Below, in pieces: positions 33,763-44,751 of a stretch of 64,000 nt of DNA. The stretch spans positions 18,066,723 to 18,130,722 of the forward strand of contig CM070728.1 of the NCBI GenBank assembly GCA_036346275.1. The letters are read 5' to 3'. Under the pieces are notes generated by a model. The model made no database searches. It had not been told where the DNA came from and saw only the letters and a program-made list of their open reading frames with translations. The stretch is from Otatea glauca. Taxonomy: Eukaryota; Streptophyta; Magnoliopsida; Poales; Poaceae. Position 1 is the stretch's first letter. Each line of letters starts with the position of its first letter. A program made the position numbers and the translations under genes.

Positions 33763-35939
33763 GCTGGATTTTTCGTGATTCAGTATGCTCACCTGTGGCA
33801 AGATCATCTTGATTCTTGACAAACTTTTTGAACTTTATACCTCTGGAAAGCTGAAGGTACGCTTCATAATGTGTGTTTGCTGCTTGGTACTTTGTGTGAC
33901 CGCAGTCGGGAAAATGGCAGTAACCAGAAAATTACAAGGTAGAAAACTCACCAATCTAAGCAGATCACAAAGCCATGAATTGTCCTTACCAATTTTTTGC
34001 TACTTTCCATACTATCCTCACATAATAACGTTTCTATTAAAATTTTATTTTATATTTATACAATGGGATAGCAGAGCTCGTGTCTTTGGTTTCATAAACA
34101 AAATACAGCGGGAGAAATACATACACAGCTCGCCGTTTCACCTTTTTCCTAACCAGAAACTGAATGGTTTAGAACAGTTCTTGACTGAATTAATACTGGA
34201 GATTGATTTTTGGACTCTCGTACGGTCGTACCTACCTAGGGAGCCAACTGGAAACTAGTACCAGCCTCGATGGTTCCCTCATACAGGATTGTTTTGTACT
34301 CAGCGACCGACGTTACTTCCGACACATTCTTGTCAATGATTTTTTTTTGTTGATTTACTAATATGAACAAATCACAATGCTATTCTTCGTGTCATTTCCC
34401 CCTATACCCAGCAATGGTTTATAACTTCATACAATAAAATGAAAATTTTGTATTCTTGTCATTTTTTTTCTAACTTAGCTTTTGCACACTGCATACAACC
34501 GGTTTCCCTTGACCCCAAGAAATTATTGGGTGTTGCTTTGGTGACGGATGCAGTAGAATATCTTCATATTGACAGGAGCGTTTGCAAGGTACCACACTAC
34601 TACTAACAACTGCTACAACAAAAGATGAGTCTGTTCGTCTACTGAAACCAGTGACAAAGTCAGGAACTCGGGATAGAAATGGAGGGTAGACTGGTTAAAT
34701 TGAGACGAACATATTAAATAGTTTGTATTGTGTTTTTATCGGTTCGAAGATTACTACAAGAACTTCATTATTTGATAAATACTTATGCAACGTTCGCTTG
34801 TCAAACTTTTGAAAATATATGAACAAGTTAACAACAATCAATCAAACAAATCAGCTATTGTATCTATTCAACTCATTGACACAGTTACAATTGATATAAA
34901 AATCATATATCATAACATGGGATCATATTGTATATTTGATGTTTTGGTCGGCCCATTCAGCCGGTTAAGCACTCGTCAACTCACATTGCACCTCCTTTAC
35001 TGCCCGCTTACCATCGCTAGGGTTGTGCAAACGGTATATTCATAAATATGGTACGGTAAATACGTTTTTTAAATATGGTAATTGCAATGTGATACTATAT
35101 ATACCAAATAAAACTTCGGTTTGGTATCAGTAAATACTATAATATTTTGGTTTGGTATCGGTAAATACTATATTTACAAAACTAACGTGAATTGTTTTTT
35201 TAACTTCTCATTTTGGACATCGATACAGTTTCTAATATACACATTTGACCATTACTTTGACAAATACTGTATCCAAAAAATTAGATTTTTGACAAACCGC
35301 ACTGAATAACATAAACTGGTCAAACCGAGTTGATTGGTTCAGTACGGTTTTTCTGGCATGGTTTGTTTCGGTTCGATAAAATCATGCATAGCCCTAACCG
35401 TCACCATGGTAGGTTGCTTGTCGCCGCACACCCGCGCCAGCGCCGTACCCTCGCAATTGCTGACTCCCCGCAACGTGTATTAAGCGCCCCCGATTCTATG
35501 GTCTTTGCGTGCGTCTGTGCCCTCGCAATTGCTGACTCCTCGCAACGTGTATCAAGCACCCCTGATTCTATAGGGTCTGCGTGCGTCTAGGGTTCGAGTC
35601 CAGTTTTACAAGCAGCAAGCGAAATTACTAATTACCAAATTAGGCCTTCAACAAGCAGCAGTCTATCAAACCACATGGCTCAATAAGCAACTCACCACCC
35701 AATAAAGCTTCTTACTTCAGCCACATCCGGGAGTTTATGCATTCACCGCCATTATGCTAAAAACTAAGCGTCGATACTAAAAAGGGTATTTAGAGTCCGA
35801 TAGCTGAAAGGTGGGCATGAACCCAATGGAGCCCAACGCCCCCTTACTATAATGTAACTCACGATTTTTCATATGAAACTTTTTTTAGGTCGTTGTCTGC
35901 CTTGATCCGGCATACCGTGAGACCGTTGCTAAGCTATAA
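33763..35939 (+). pseudogene. Duplicated 3' exons of the quinone-oxidoreductase-like gene
   Basis: Three exons match, in order, the last three exons of the gene at 57817-61742. 33763-33856 reads AGFFVIQYAHLWQDHL, then a 7-nt insertion (94 nt instead of 87) shifts the frame. 34502-34588 reads VSLDPKKLLGVALVTDAVEY, but its acceptor is CG where the intact gene has AG. 35889-35939 reads VVVCLDPAYRETVAKL-stop with a normal acceptor. No upstream exons were found, so it is a 3'-partial duplicate. Its last exon lies in the left arm of the large inverted repeat, and an extra ~1.3 kb including a TAGGG-ended MITE expands the final intron. Not functional. Confidence 0.88.
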
Positions 35940-36130
35940 TCTGCAGACATATATGCGAGCTGCATCAACGTCGCAGCATCTAACCAAACACAGAGTATGA
36001 GACAGAATGCAAAGTAATCTGTGATAAAATACGTGGTTTAGAGAGAAGCACACAGCCTGGGTGAATCAAACAGATGACCATGTTTCCTCCTCGCCGCCAA
36101 GGAACTGAGTTATCTTTTTTTAAAAAAAGG
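34776..36130. repeat. Left arm of a large inverted duplication
   Basis: Matches 40425-41855 in reverse orientation along its length: GTTAACAACAATCAATCAAA near 34838, the TAGGGTTGTG MITE, AAGCAACTCACCACCCAATA near 35685, the oxidoreductase last exon, and GGGTGAATCAAACAGATG near 36060. Indels are frequent, so the duplication is not recent. The arms are separated by about 4.3 kb that contains the KRP gene. Confidence 0.85.
35018..35396. mobile_element. hAT-like MITE with TAGGGYTGTGCA ends, left-arm copy
   Basis: Begins TAGGGTTGTGCAAACGG and ends CATGCATAGCCCTA. The flanking octamers ACCATCGC and ACCGTCAC agree at 6 of 8 positions, a possible decayed target duplication. The interior is rich in CGGTTTGGTATCGGTAAATA-like repeats. 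It was present before the inverted duplication because both arms carry it. Confidence 0.6.
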
Positions 36131-36742
36131 AAACCTAAGTTACCGTTTATGTTCGTGTATGGTTCGTTGAGTCGTAGTTTGGAACAGGCGTGAGTATATC
36201 CATAAATTGACTTGCAATCGAATAAGCTATATGGGAGACTGATTTATATTTGAATGAGGTGGTCAGTACAATCGTGTAACATTGTTTCATGTTATGTGGG
36301 AACCTTAATTTTTTTAAAAAGAAAACTTCTGTGGAAAACTAAAATATGTCCTGACTCTTGCTAGTCTGCTATACGGACAGAAGATAGAAGAGTTCAAAGC
36401 ACTCTTTATTTCTCGTATGTTAGAACAGAACATGTTCTTTTGCACAGTTCACAAAATGAAAAGTTTATGTAGTTTTGATGTTCTGAGAGGAAACGGAGAG
36501 CACAACAAATCAAGCACATAACAACACGTTCTTTAGACGAACACACAACGACAAGCTAAGCACACAAGTCAAGTTACATGTGAGACACCCACTGACGTAC
36601 AAAGTGAGCTTTTACAGGATTAGCCATCTCGTGAGCATAATTACAGCTAAAACATAAGAGGTAATTACGAAAACAAAAGAAAGATCACAAATGGACACAA
36701 GTGACCTGTGCATCTGACATTTGACTGCCTGTTGCGGCATCC
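36131..36742. other. 3' flank of the KRP gene
   Basis: AT-rich sequence downstream of the minus-strand KRP stop codon at 36743, probably including its 3'UTR. No other feature seen. Confidence 0.45.
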
Positions 36743-37891
36743 TTACGGGCTTGCCCGGACCCACTCGTACCGGCCGTCCATGGGAGCGTCCTTGACGACG
36801 TCATAGTTGTACCTTCAACAGAATCAAAAGATCCAAACGTTACTAACAACAACACTAGTTATTGCACTGCCAACTTTTGAACACTTTCTTCAGATTTGGC
36901 AAACGCTTGAGCTGAGTTGCCAAAAACTAAAATTGATCTCATGTGTGATTTTTTTTTTTAAAAAAAAAAGATTGGGCCGCTAGCATGTAGTAGAACTTCA
37001 CAGCCTGTCCCAGTTGGAAAACCTCACCACAGTCTGTCCCAGCTGGAATTTTTTAGAAAAGCCTAGTTGGAAGTTAAGTCTGCAAAAAGAGAATGCCTTT
37101 TTCTGTTCGAGCTATCCCATGATCTCCAGAACTCTATTTTTAGCCACCCCCCCGCGCCCCCAAAAAAATCCAAGCTGTGTAGTAAAATTTTGTTCAGCTC
37201 CTGCTATAGCTAGCACTAGCAAGTAGCAACATCCCTTTCCAATAGAGAGAAAAAAAAAGGGTAGCAACAGAGGGATACAGGGGCAAGCCACACGCTGCTC
37301 TAGTGGAGTTACAAGACAGTACAGTAACTCCGTTTGGAGTATTTACTGTCTGCGAGTGCAACACCACACTGACAGAGCTAAGAGCGTCAGCGGCAGCCTC
37401 ATGGTACTTCGACGGAATTACAGGCCCAGAGCTGTGCGTGCTGCTGCCGCTATTGGTGCGTGCTAGCTATAAATAAATTCCCCAGCCCGAACCTCGTAGC
37501 TTGCCCGAGGAGGGGGCTGGCGCCCAAGGCCAGAGCTCAGATGACGTGCTATACTCACTTGGCCGCGAAACGCCGCACCACGCTGCTCTCCGCCGCGGCG
37601 AAGAACGCCTCCATCTCCTCCTCCGGCGGTGACCTCCCCTTCTTCGCCTTCTTGGGCCTGCGCGTAACAACGAACAGCAGACAACGAAGAGAAAACAGGG
37701 AGAAATCAGCCAGAGCGTGTGCAAAATTCTATACAAAGGGAGCGCAGCTTGGCTTGGTTAGTTCTTGTCGTGAGAAGAAGGCAGGGAGGGAGACTGGGCG
37801 AGTGAGAGACTGACAGGTCGGCGCCGGCATTATCGCTGTCGCGCTTACTGCAGCCCGACACCGCCGTCACGGCGGCGGCCGCGGCAGCCAT
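36743..37891 (-). CDS. KRP: Small ICK/KRP-type cyclin-dependent-kinase inhibitor, 81 residues, three exons
   Basis: KRP (Kip-related) proteins bind cyclin D/A-CDKA complexes in the nucleus and restrain the cell cycle. Exons: 37815-37891, 37559-37657 and 36743-36812. All introns are GT-AG and the joins restore one frame. Residues 1-25 are an Ala-rich start (MAAAAAAVTAVSGCSKRDSD). Residues 27-34 (PKKAKKGR) resemble a basic nuclear-localisation motif. EEEMEAFFAAAESSVVRRFA, then AKYNYDVVKDAPMDGRYEWV, form the C-terminal CDK/cyclin-binding CDI domain that defines the family. The protein is at the short end of the family and lacks the long N-terminal region of most KRPs, recalling the smallest rice members. 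The start sits in GGCATGGCT. No lesions are seen. Upstream sequence is GA-rich on the coding strand. The gene lies between the two inverted arms. Confidence 0.9.
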
Positions 37892-38340
37892 GCCTTTTCT
37901 TTCCTTCCTTCTCTTTGTTTTTTTCCCCTTGGCTCACTACGCGCCTGTGCTGGTGGTGGTGGGTGTTTGCTGGGGTATTACGGGGCCGGGTTGGGTGGGA
38001 TGGGAGCAGATAACGATAGGATTAGGTGGGAAAACGGTGAGGGAGCCGCGCGAGCTTATGCCTTAGCTTATGGGCGCTCGTCCGAGGCGAGAGATTCCGA
38101 GTGGAGTAGTAATTAACGGCAGCTAGCTTAGCTCGGGCGCGGCCCAGAGGAAGTGGAAGGAGAGCGGCCGCGCGTGCGTTAGCGCATACGTGTCGCGCGG
38201 GCGGGGGGGGAGAGGCGTGGGGCGCCAGCGCCACTGCCCACTGTGGCCGCGTGCGCGCGCCAGGCTGCCTCTCCTGCCGTGGATGTCGCATTAATCCTCC
38301 TCTAAAATCATTTTTTTTTTTTTGCAAGTTTAGCCCCACG
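37892..38340 (-). promoter_or_regulatory. GC-rich 5' flank of the KRP gene
   Basis: GA-rich leader next to the ATG, then a GC-rich stretch up to about 38290, the expected promoter/5'UTR region of a minus-strand housekeeping-type gene. No clear TATA box in the right orientation. Open frames here are compositional. Confidence 0.35.
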
Positions 38341-39114
38341 AATCACCTCCGTATTCGAGGAGTTCGGTTAGTCGCTGCTGCACCAAGATTTTGTTAATTA
38401 ATCACTAGTTTAATTATATTTATTGATTAATCACTTAATTAAATCGAATGTACTAATTAATCTCCGTCCTTTCGCATCAACCAATCGCAAAAGCTATCCT
38501 TCCACAGTAGCCAACAAAGCGTGAAACCTGCTTGCCGACGAAGCTGCCGAGCTCTCTTAGTGCGGCACGTGACTCGTGTTGCCTACCGCGCCTTTTGAGC
38601 TCACCAAAAGGGCTAGTTTTGCAAATTCGAACGAAAGGGAGCTAGATTTGTCAAAAACAAATTTTATAGAGCTAAAAAAGCTACAGCTTCTCTGCCAAGT
38701 AGGATGGGCTAAGGCACACAGTCGTTAATAGGAAATAGCGAATATGCCGATCCAGGCAGAAGAGTACTACTATAGTAGATTCGCCACGTAAGGAGGCCTT
38801 GACTACAGTGGGTTGGGTGGGTCGTGGTGCTTGCGGGGTTCATGTCGCGAGAATGTGCGTGCGGCTAGGGTTGGTTATCGGTCTTAACCGGTTAGTATTA
38901 TTGAGATTCTTTCAAAATTAATATAGTTCGACATAAAATCATTTTATTTATTATTTAAATCATTATTTCAAATTTAAGCTAACGAGTCACCATCGAGCCA
39001 AGCCTTATTAACTTTTTTTCGTTTGAAATAGATTTATTTTAATTTTAAACTCCTTAACTACTGTAATCAAAACAATTTTAATTTAAGCCTAACAATCTTT
39101 TTTGCCAGTCCTAA
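38341..39114. other. AT-rich intergenic sequence
   Basis: Contains TTAATTAATCAC-type runs (38390-38470) and AT-rich sequence around 38930-39090. No gene or delimited element supported. Confidence 0.4.
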
Positions 39115-39431
39115 GAGCAAATATAATAACAAAGTCCACTACTTACTCTATCTTTCATCCATGTCATTTAGAGTAAGCAATAAAGCCAACTTCTATAATA
39201 ACTATCTCTAAAGTTTATATCTAGAGTAAACAATAAAGCTAGTATGTAATAAAAGTCAGTTTGTAAAACAACACCGGCTTTTAGCCGGCAATAACACCTA
39301 TGTTCTCGTGTGATGCTTACTATTAAATAAGAACCGACTCTCTTTTTCCCTCTTTTCTCACTTTTCTACGTAAGATAAAGTTGACGTATACATACTGACA
39401 ACAGGTTAAGATGTTCTTATTGTATTTACAC
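39115..39431. mobile_element. Tourist-like (PIF/Harbinger) MITE
   Basis: Left end GAGCAAATATAATAAC and right end GTTCTTATTGTATTTACAC form imperfect inverted repeats. 3-bp TAA target duplications flank it at 39112-39114 and 39432-39434. Length is 317 bp with internal TAGAGTAAGCAATAAAGC-like direct repeats. Confidence 0.65.
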
Positions 39432-39434
39432 TAA

Positions 39435-40424
39435 GTGTCGCGGGATGCGGTAGATTTTGGGTTGGTTGGTTGGTTGGAGTCTGGGGCCTCTCGGCGTCAA
39501 GCGAGATGAAGGCACGGGTGATCATGTGCGGATGTGTACCGCGGTACAGGTGACCGGTTGGCGGTTGGTGGGATAGATCCTGACCTGTATTTCTCTCCCT
39601 TTCGTTATTCTTTTGCTGAAAAGGGTTTTCGCTTTGGATTTTAGTTCGGGTTGACGGGAAGTAGATCAGTGTAGATTTGGGAATTTATAGGTACGGAAGG
39701 AAAATCTACATCTCGTTTTGCATTCTTCTGTATTTTTGGCATGTTTTCAGGTTTAGGATTTTGAACGTGGAAGGCTCTTTTCGGGAAACAAATATATTGC
39801 TTCTTAAATCTTGTGGTCGTGAAATCATCCTTTTTTTTCTTTCCGAGGGAGCATTGTTTGCTTTACTATAGTTGTTATCGTTAGCGTAAATTTGCGAAGA
39901 ATGGAACACACTTGGATGTAATTGTTTGCATCGCCCAAACTAGTGGTTTAAATTTACCAATGCATAGGGTTGCAATCTGCAGTCTTAACACACCCAAATT
40001 ATACCCTTCTCTTTACATAATTATAAAATTACTCATGACAAAATCATATTATTTTTTTCTGGGACATGATAGACGCGGAGGATATTATTAATTTAATGTT
40101 TGTACTACTAATTTACTCCAAACGACTGCTGCTTCTTTAATCTGGATCCAATTGATGCCTCGACAAGGAAGTCCTAAATACATACAGAGCAGTGCTTCAA
40201 TGCTTTCCCTCCGAATACAAGTTACATAAATCTTAAATCAAACAAAATGGTAAGTAATCACCATCTACGTTTCATTCATGTTTTAATATTTGTGCAACTA
40301 TTAAAAAGAAAAGCATAGAAACACCTCTCACACATAATTCGGTAAATTCCCCAATCCTCCGCCCCCATGTTGCTCGGCTGCACTAGCCGCCTCCTCTCCA
40401 TTATCGGTCCTCTGAGCTTTCCTT
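39435..40424. other. Intergenic, nothing coding recognised
   Basis: Includes a GGTTGGTTGGTTGG run near 39460. A short stretch at about 40225-40325 is similar, inverted, to 21405-21480 (GTAAGTAATCA..., TGTGCAACT...). No gene supported. Confidence 0.4.
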
Positions 40425-40592
40425 AAAAAAAAAACGATAACTCAGTTCCTCGGCGCCTAGGAGGAAACGTGGCCATCTGTTTGATTCACCCAGGTTGTGT
40501 GCTTATCTCTAAACTACGCATTTATCAGAGATTACTATGCATTTTGTCTCATACTCTGCGACGATGATGCAGCTCGTATTTATGTCTACAGA

Positions 40593-40652
40593 TTATAGCT
40601 TAGCAAAGGTCTGACCGACGTGACCGTATGCTGGATCAAGGCAGACAACGAC
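40593..40652 (-). pseudogene. Third copy of the oxidoreductase last exon
   Basis: Reads VVVCLDPAYGHVGQTFAKL-stop with an intact acceptor (TTTTGTCAG). A 9-nt insertion is present relative to the intact exon (VVVCIDPAYSQTLAKL). The upstream coding exons are absent, so it is an isolated exon within the right arm. Its 3' flank also matches the region downstream of the intact gene (CTACGCATTTATCA..., GATTATAG...). Confidence 0.85.
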
Positions 40653-41111
40653 CTGACAAAAGTTCCACATGAAAAATAGTAAGTTACATTACATTCAGGG
40701 CATAGCCAACGAGGAGGCTCTGTTGGCTTCAAGTTCACCCTACAACCATTAGATCCTTAATTACACTCTTTAGTACCGACGCTCAGTTTTTGTATAATGA
40801 CGGTGAATGTATACAAACCCGAACGTGACTAGAGGAAGAAAAAGCTTTGTTAAGTGATGAGTTGCTTATTAAGCTATATGGCTTGGTGGACCGCTGCCTG
40901 TTGAAGGTCTAGGCAATTAGTAACTCCACTTACTGCCTACAAAACTGGAATCAGACCCTAGACGCAAGCAGAGACCATAGAATCGAAGGCACTTGATACA
41001 TGTCGCAAAGGAGTCAACGATTGCGAGGGTATGGTTGGGGCGTCGTGTGGATGTCGGGGAGCCGACGAGGACGCAGGTGTGCGACAACAGGCAACCCACA
41101 ATGACGACGGA

Positions 41112-41608
41112 TAGGGCTGTGCACGGTTTTACCGAACCAAAACAAACCATGCCAAAAAAAATCGTATTGAACCCATCAACTTGGTTTGACCAGTTTATGG
41201 TTTTCAGTACGATATGTCAAAAATCTAATTTTTGGGATACAGTTTTTCGGTAAAAATCATGAGTAAACCGAAATACAAAAATAAAAAATACATGTATAAT
41301 TAAATAAAGTGATGTTCAAATATGTATAAAGCATGATTTCACATAGAAATGATATCACTAGATTTATCAAAGTAATGATCAAAGATGTGTATTAGAAATT
41401 GTATCGGTGTTCAAAACGACAAGTAAAAGAACAGTTTACATTAGTTTGGTAAATATAGTATTTAACGATACTGAACCGAAATATTATGATATTTATCGAT
41501 ACCAAACCAAAGTTCTATTTGGTATAAATAGTATCACATTTCAATTATCGTATTTAAAAAACGTATTTACCGTACCTTATTTATGAAATATACCGTATGC
41601 ACAGCCCG
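41112..41608. mobile_element. hAT-like MITE with TAGGGCTGTGCA ends, right-arm copy
   Basis: Begins TAGGGCTGTGCACGG and ends CCGTATGCACAGCCC. Inverted homologue of the MITE at 35018-35396, about 120 bp longer because of internal differences. No clear target duplication. Confidence 0.6.
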
Positions 41609-41855
41609 CGACAGTGAGCAGCCAGGAAATGCAACACAACGTGAGTTAGCGAGTGTCTAATCGGTTGAATGTGCTTATCACAACAACAAATAGACAATAT
41701 GATCTATGGTATATGATTTTTTTATCAATTGTAACTATGTCAATGAGTTGAATAGATACAATAGTTGATTTGCTTAATTGATTGTTGTTAACTTATTCAT
41801 ATATTTTCAAAAGTTTAACAAACAAACGTTGCACAAGTATTTCTCTTCTCTACTG

Positions 41856-44743
41856 ATATAAAGGAGTTCGTCCGTGGTCACTTCGCAGCACACAGCGCTC
41901 TCCAACACGTTTAAAAAAAGCTTTTTTTACTATACACTAAATTCAATATAAATTGTTCGTACTTTTCAATTCAATAGATTATATTAGTTACTTTCTCTGA
42001 TGGTAGAGCAGTAGAAATACTTTTAACAAATCAACTAGATCCGATTTCTACCGTTTACTATATACTACCGTAGTAATAATGTGCCGTAATTTTTTTTTTT
42101 TAAAAAAAACAGGCCCCGTTGATCTAACCGTTCTAAAAGAAAAGAAAAAAAACCATCCCGTTGGTCTTACCGTCTGCTTCCCACGCCGATGCCCTTGTGA
42201 AGAGGATCCAATATCCATTATGTAGGACGAACCTGAGAGAAGAAAGTAAGAGCTGAAGAAGCCGCAGGGTTTTGGGACGATGGTGGAGCAAAGCAGCCAG
42301 CACCCAAAGTTGCTACAAAAAGCCTTACACTGGCCAGATTTAGAACATAGAGAAGAAAGAGCAGCTAGGGATTGCAATATTTAGCCTCAATAGGGGAGAA
42401 CTCGGCAGTAGCCACCGCCCACCGGGCGAAGATCGGGGATCACGAATCTGTCGAGAACAGGGGATAAGACATGCTGCCTAAACCACAAGGGAAGCTAAAT
42501 ATGGGCGGAGAGCACCTGGTTGCCGACGCCGGGGAAGAAGATGGCTGACACTGGAAACTGATGATGAATGGCAATAGGTAAGAGATCTCTCCGATCTATA
42601 CAGAAACGAAAGAAAAACGGCGGATCTAGCTTCAATGGAGGAAACCCAGGCGCAGAAGGCTATCGGCTTCAAGGTCGGCACCAAGATCGCAGCAGCAAGC
42701 TACGGGACTAGAAGATGCGACGGGCTCCAAGAACTAGATGGGCAAATAAGCAAAGAACAAAAGAAGAGCAACTAATACTACTTACTCTACAAGATGGGAC
42801 CCCCTCCCGGCGGCCAGCATTAAGCCGGAGCAGCAGTAGGAGGGGCGCCGACGGCGAGCACCAAGGAAGAGTTAGGGAAGGAGCGGTGTGAAGTCAGGCG
42901 GAGAGTAAGAAGTAGGTGGCGTTCCCAGATAGATAGTGTGTTTGGTACAAGAAACACAAGTCACATGGTTTGCTTTCGCCGTAGTTATCTCTATCTTTAC
43001 TGATATAGTTATGCCTTGATCTTATCTACAACTTAATACTAGCCCATTTAGCATATCGAATGAATTAGTTTGGCTATATCCAACAATTCCCAATTAATTA
43101 TTTCTGGGTCTGACTAAGACTGAAGATATTATGATACTTGGGAAATAGGGAAACTAATGTTGTTACAACTATGCATGATTTCCATGGTTTTGATCTTATT
43201 AATCATGTTTTGGTATCATTCATCACCAGCTTATCATTATGTTTTAGCTTGATCTTAAGCTGTACCTATTCAAAAAATTAGATGAAATGCAAGGCATACA
43301 GTTATGTAAGTCAGAGGAGCTTATTATTTTATATAGCAAAAGAGAGGTGCAAATATTTCTGCATGAAAAACTATGGAGATACATTCTGTATAAAATAAAA
43401 ATAATTGTCGAGACATATTTGTATCTGTTTCCTTTCTGGAAATCCCTGTAGCTACTTTAGGAAACTGACTTGCATGGTTTTACCAACTGTTTAGCTGGTC
43501 ATTGAACATATTGCATAAATTAATTTGTTTATTTCAAAAATACAAGTAAAAAGAGTTTACTATTATGTGTAGCAAAAGAGATGTGAAGTTTTTTTTATAT
43601 GGTAATTCATAGAAAGAATATTTTTTAGTACAACTCCTTTTTATATTATTACATATCGGTTATGAATTTAGATCTCTTATTTTGTTACACTTTCTATTAG
43701 GTTCTACTCATGCTTGTTTTATTTTTACATAGTTTTCCGGATAGAAGCATGCCATAACAATTTTTTTTGTACAATTACCTTCTACATTGAGGAGGGATAT
43801 CGTTTGTGTCCTTCCATGGAGGAGTCCAATGTAAGATTGTTCAAGGAAAATATGCAAATGCATTTGATGATGAGATGGTGGAGTTAGATCTCCACAACTC
43901 TGACCAGACACCTAAACATCAGGTTTGATCTCTTCTACCTCTAGCGTCTATGCCCTCAAGGATCGTTGGTTCTAGATGATGCATGGATGACTCGACGCAT
44001 GTTTGAATGGATGATGACACATAAACGCTAATTGATGATTTATCAATGAAATTAAAGAATGATGGTTGCTATATTTCCATGACTTATTGCTTGAAAAAAT
44101 CATCATTTCAACAATTAGCAGATGGCGTTCTTTCATTCATTGCATTATCACCGCCTTTGGATATTAAATTACATTGCAAAAGTAGTCATTTTGTCGGAAT
44201 TAGATTCTTAGGTTGTTAAATTCTTCCCTAAGGCTAACAAACCTAACAAACCATGCTTGTTCTTAGCTACCAATATGTCACCCTCTTGTAGAACCCCCGT
44301 TGCATTTGTAGATATCAATATGTCACCCTCTTTTAAAATCTCCATTGCAGAGCATCTTAGTAGTATCAAATAATAAAGTACCTATAGTAATCCTCGATAA
44401 AAGCCCAACACAAACTGTTTAATATATTCGTCTTAATTTAGCCTAGCCCACTCTCCATTTCTATCCAGGCTTCACCACTGGTCGTCGTCACCTCTTATTA
44501 GCAATTGTCACGGTCCCAATCCGATTCAACAGGAAAGGGATCAGAATAAACGGGCTGGATTGTGCAACGGTGCTTACGTGCAGTGTTTGCTACAGTAACT
44601 TTTGAACAGTATCCCGAAGGACCTGCTTCATCACTTTTTATCCAACGGTCCACATACGACTAAAAGTTACAGACGTAACGGAACTGCATTGGATCTTAGT
44701 TCTATTCTACGTCGTTCAACTGCGCATAGTTCAACCAACGTCT
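41856..44743. other. Mostly anonymous sequence with one exon-like stretch
   Basis: No repeat boundaries could be fixed in most of this interval. At 43803-43923 the plus strand reads SFVSFHGGVQCKIVQGKYAN, then AFDDEMVELDLHNSDQTPKHQ followed by a GT, which looks like a single exon of an unidentified gene. 44375-44475 is an inverted match to 34665-34770 (GGATAGAAATGGAG..., ACATATTAAA...), probably copies of one transposon family with a CAGTG-type end. Confidence 0.35.
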
Positions 44744-44751
44744 GTCTCCAC

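Larger units (their letters stand above)
40425..41855. repeat. Right arm of the large inverted duplication
   Basis: Reverse-complement counterpart of 34776-36130: CATCTGTTTGATTCACCCAGG at 40474, the oxidoreductase last exon, GATGAGTTGCTTATTAAGC, a TAGGGCTGTGCACGG MITE, and TTGATTGTTGTTAAC near 41778. Insertions inside the MITE make this arm slightly longer. Confidence 0.85.

Noticed and set aside
35560..35612. tRNA-like T-arm sequence GGTTCGAGTCC
   Set aside because: No D-arm, anticodon stem or acceptor pairing upstream; the motif also recurs in diverged form in the inverted arm, so it is coincidental.
37892..38340. 105-codon minus-strand open frame upstream of KRP
   Set aside because: GC-rich promoter composition, no splice logic or domain, and separated from the KRP ATG.
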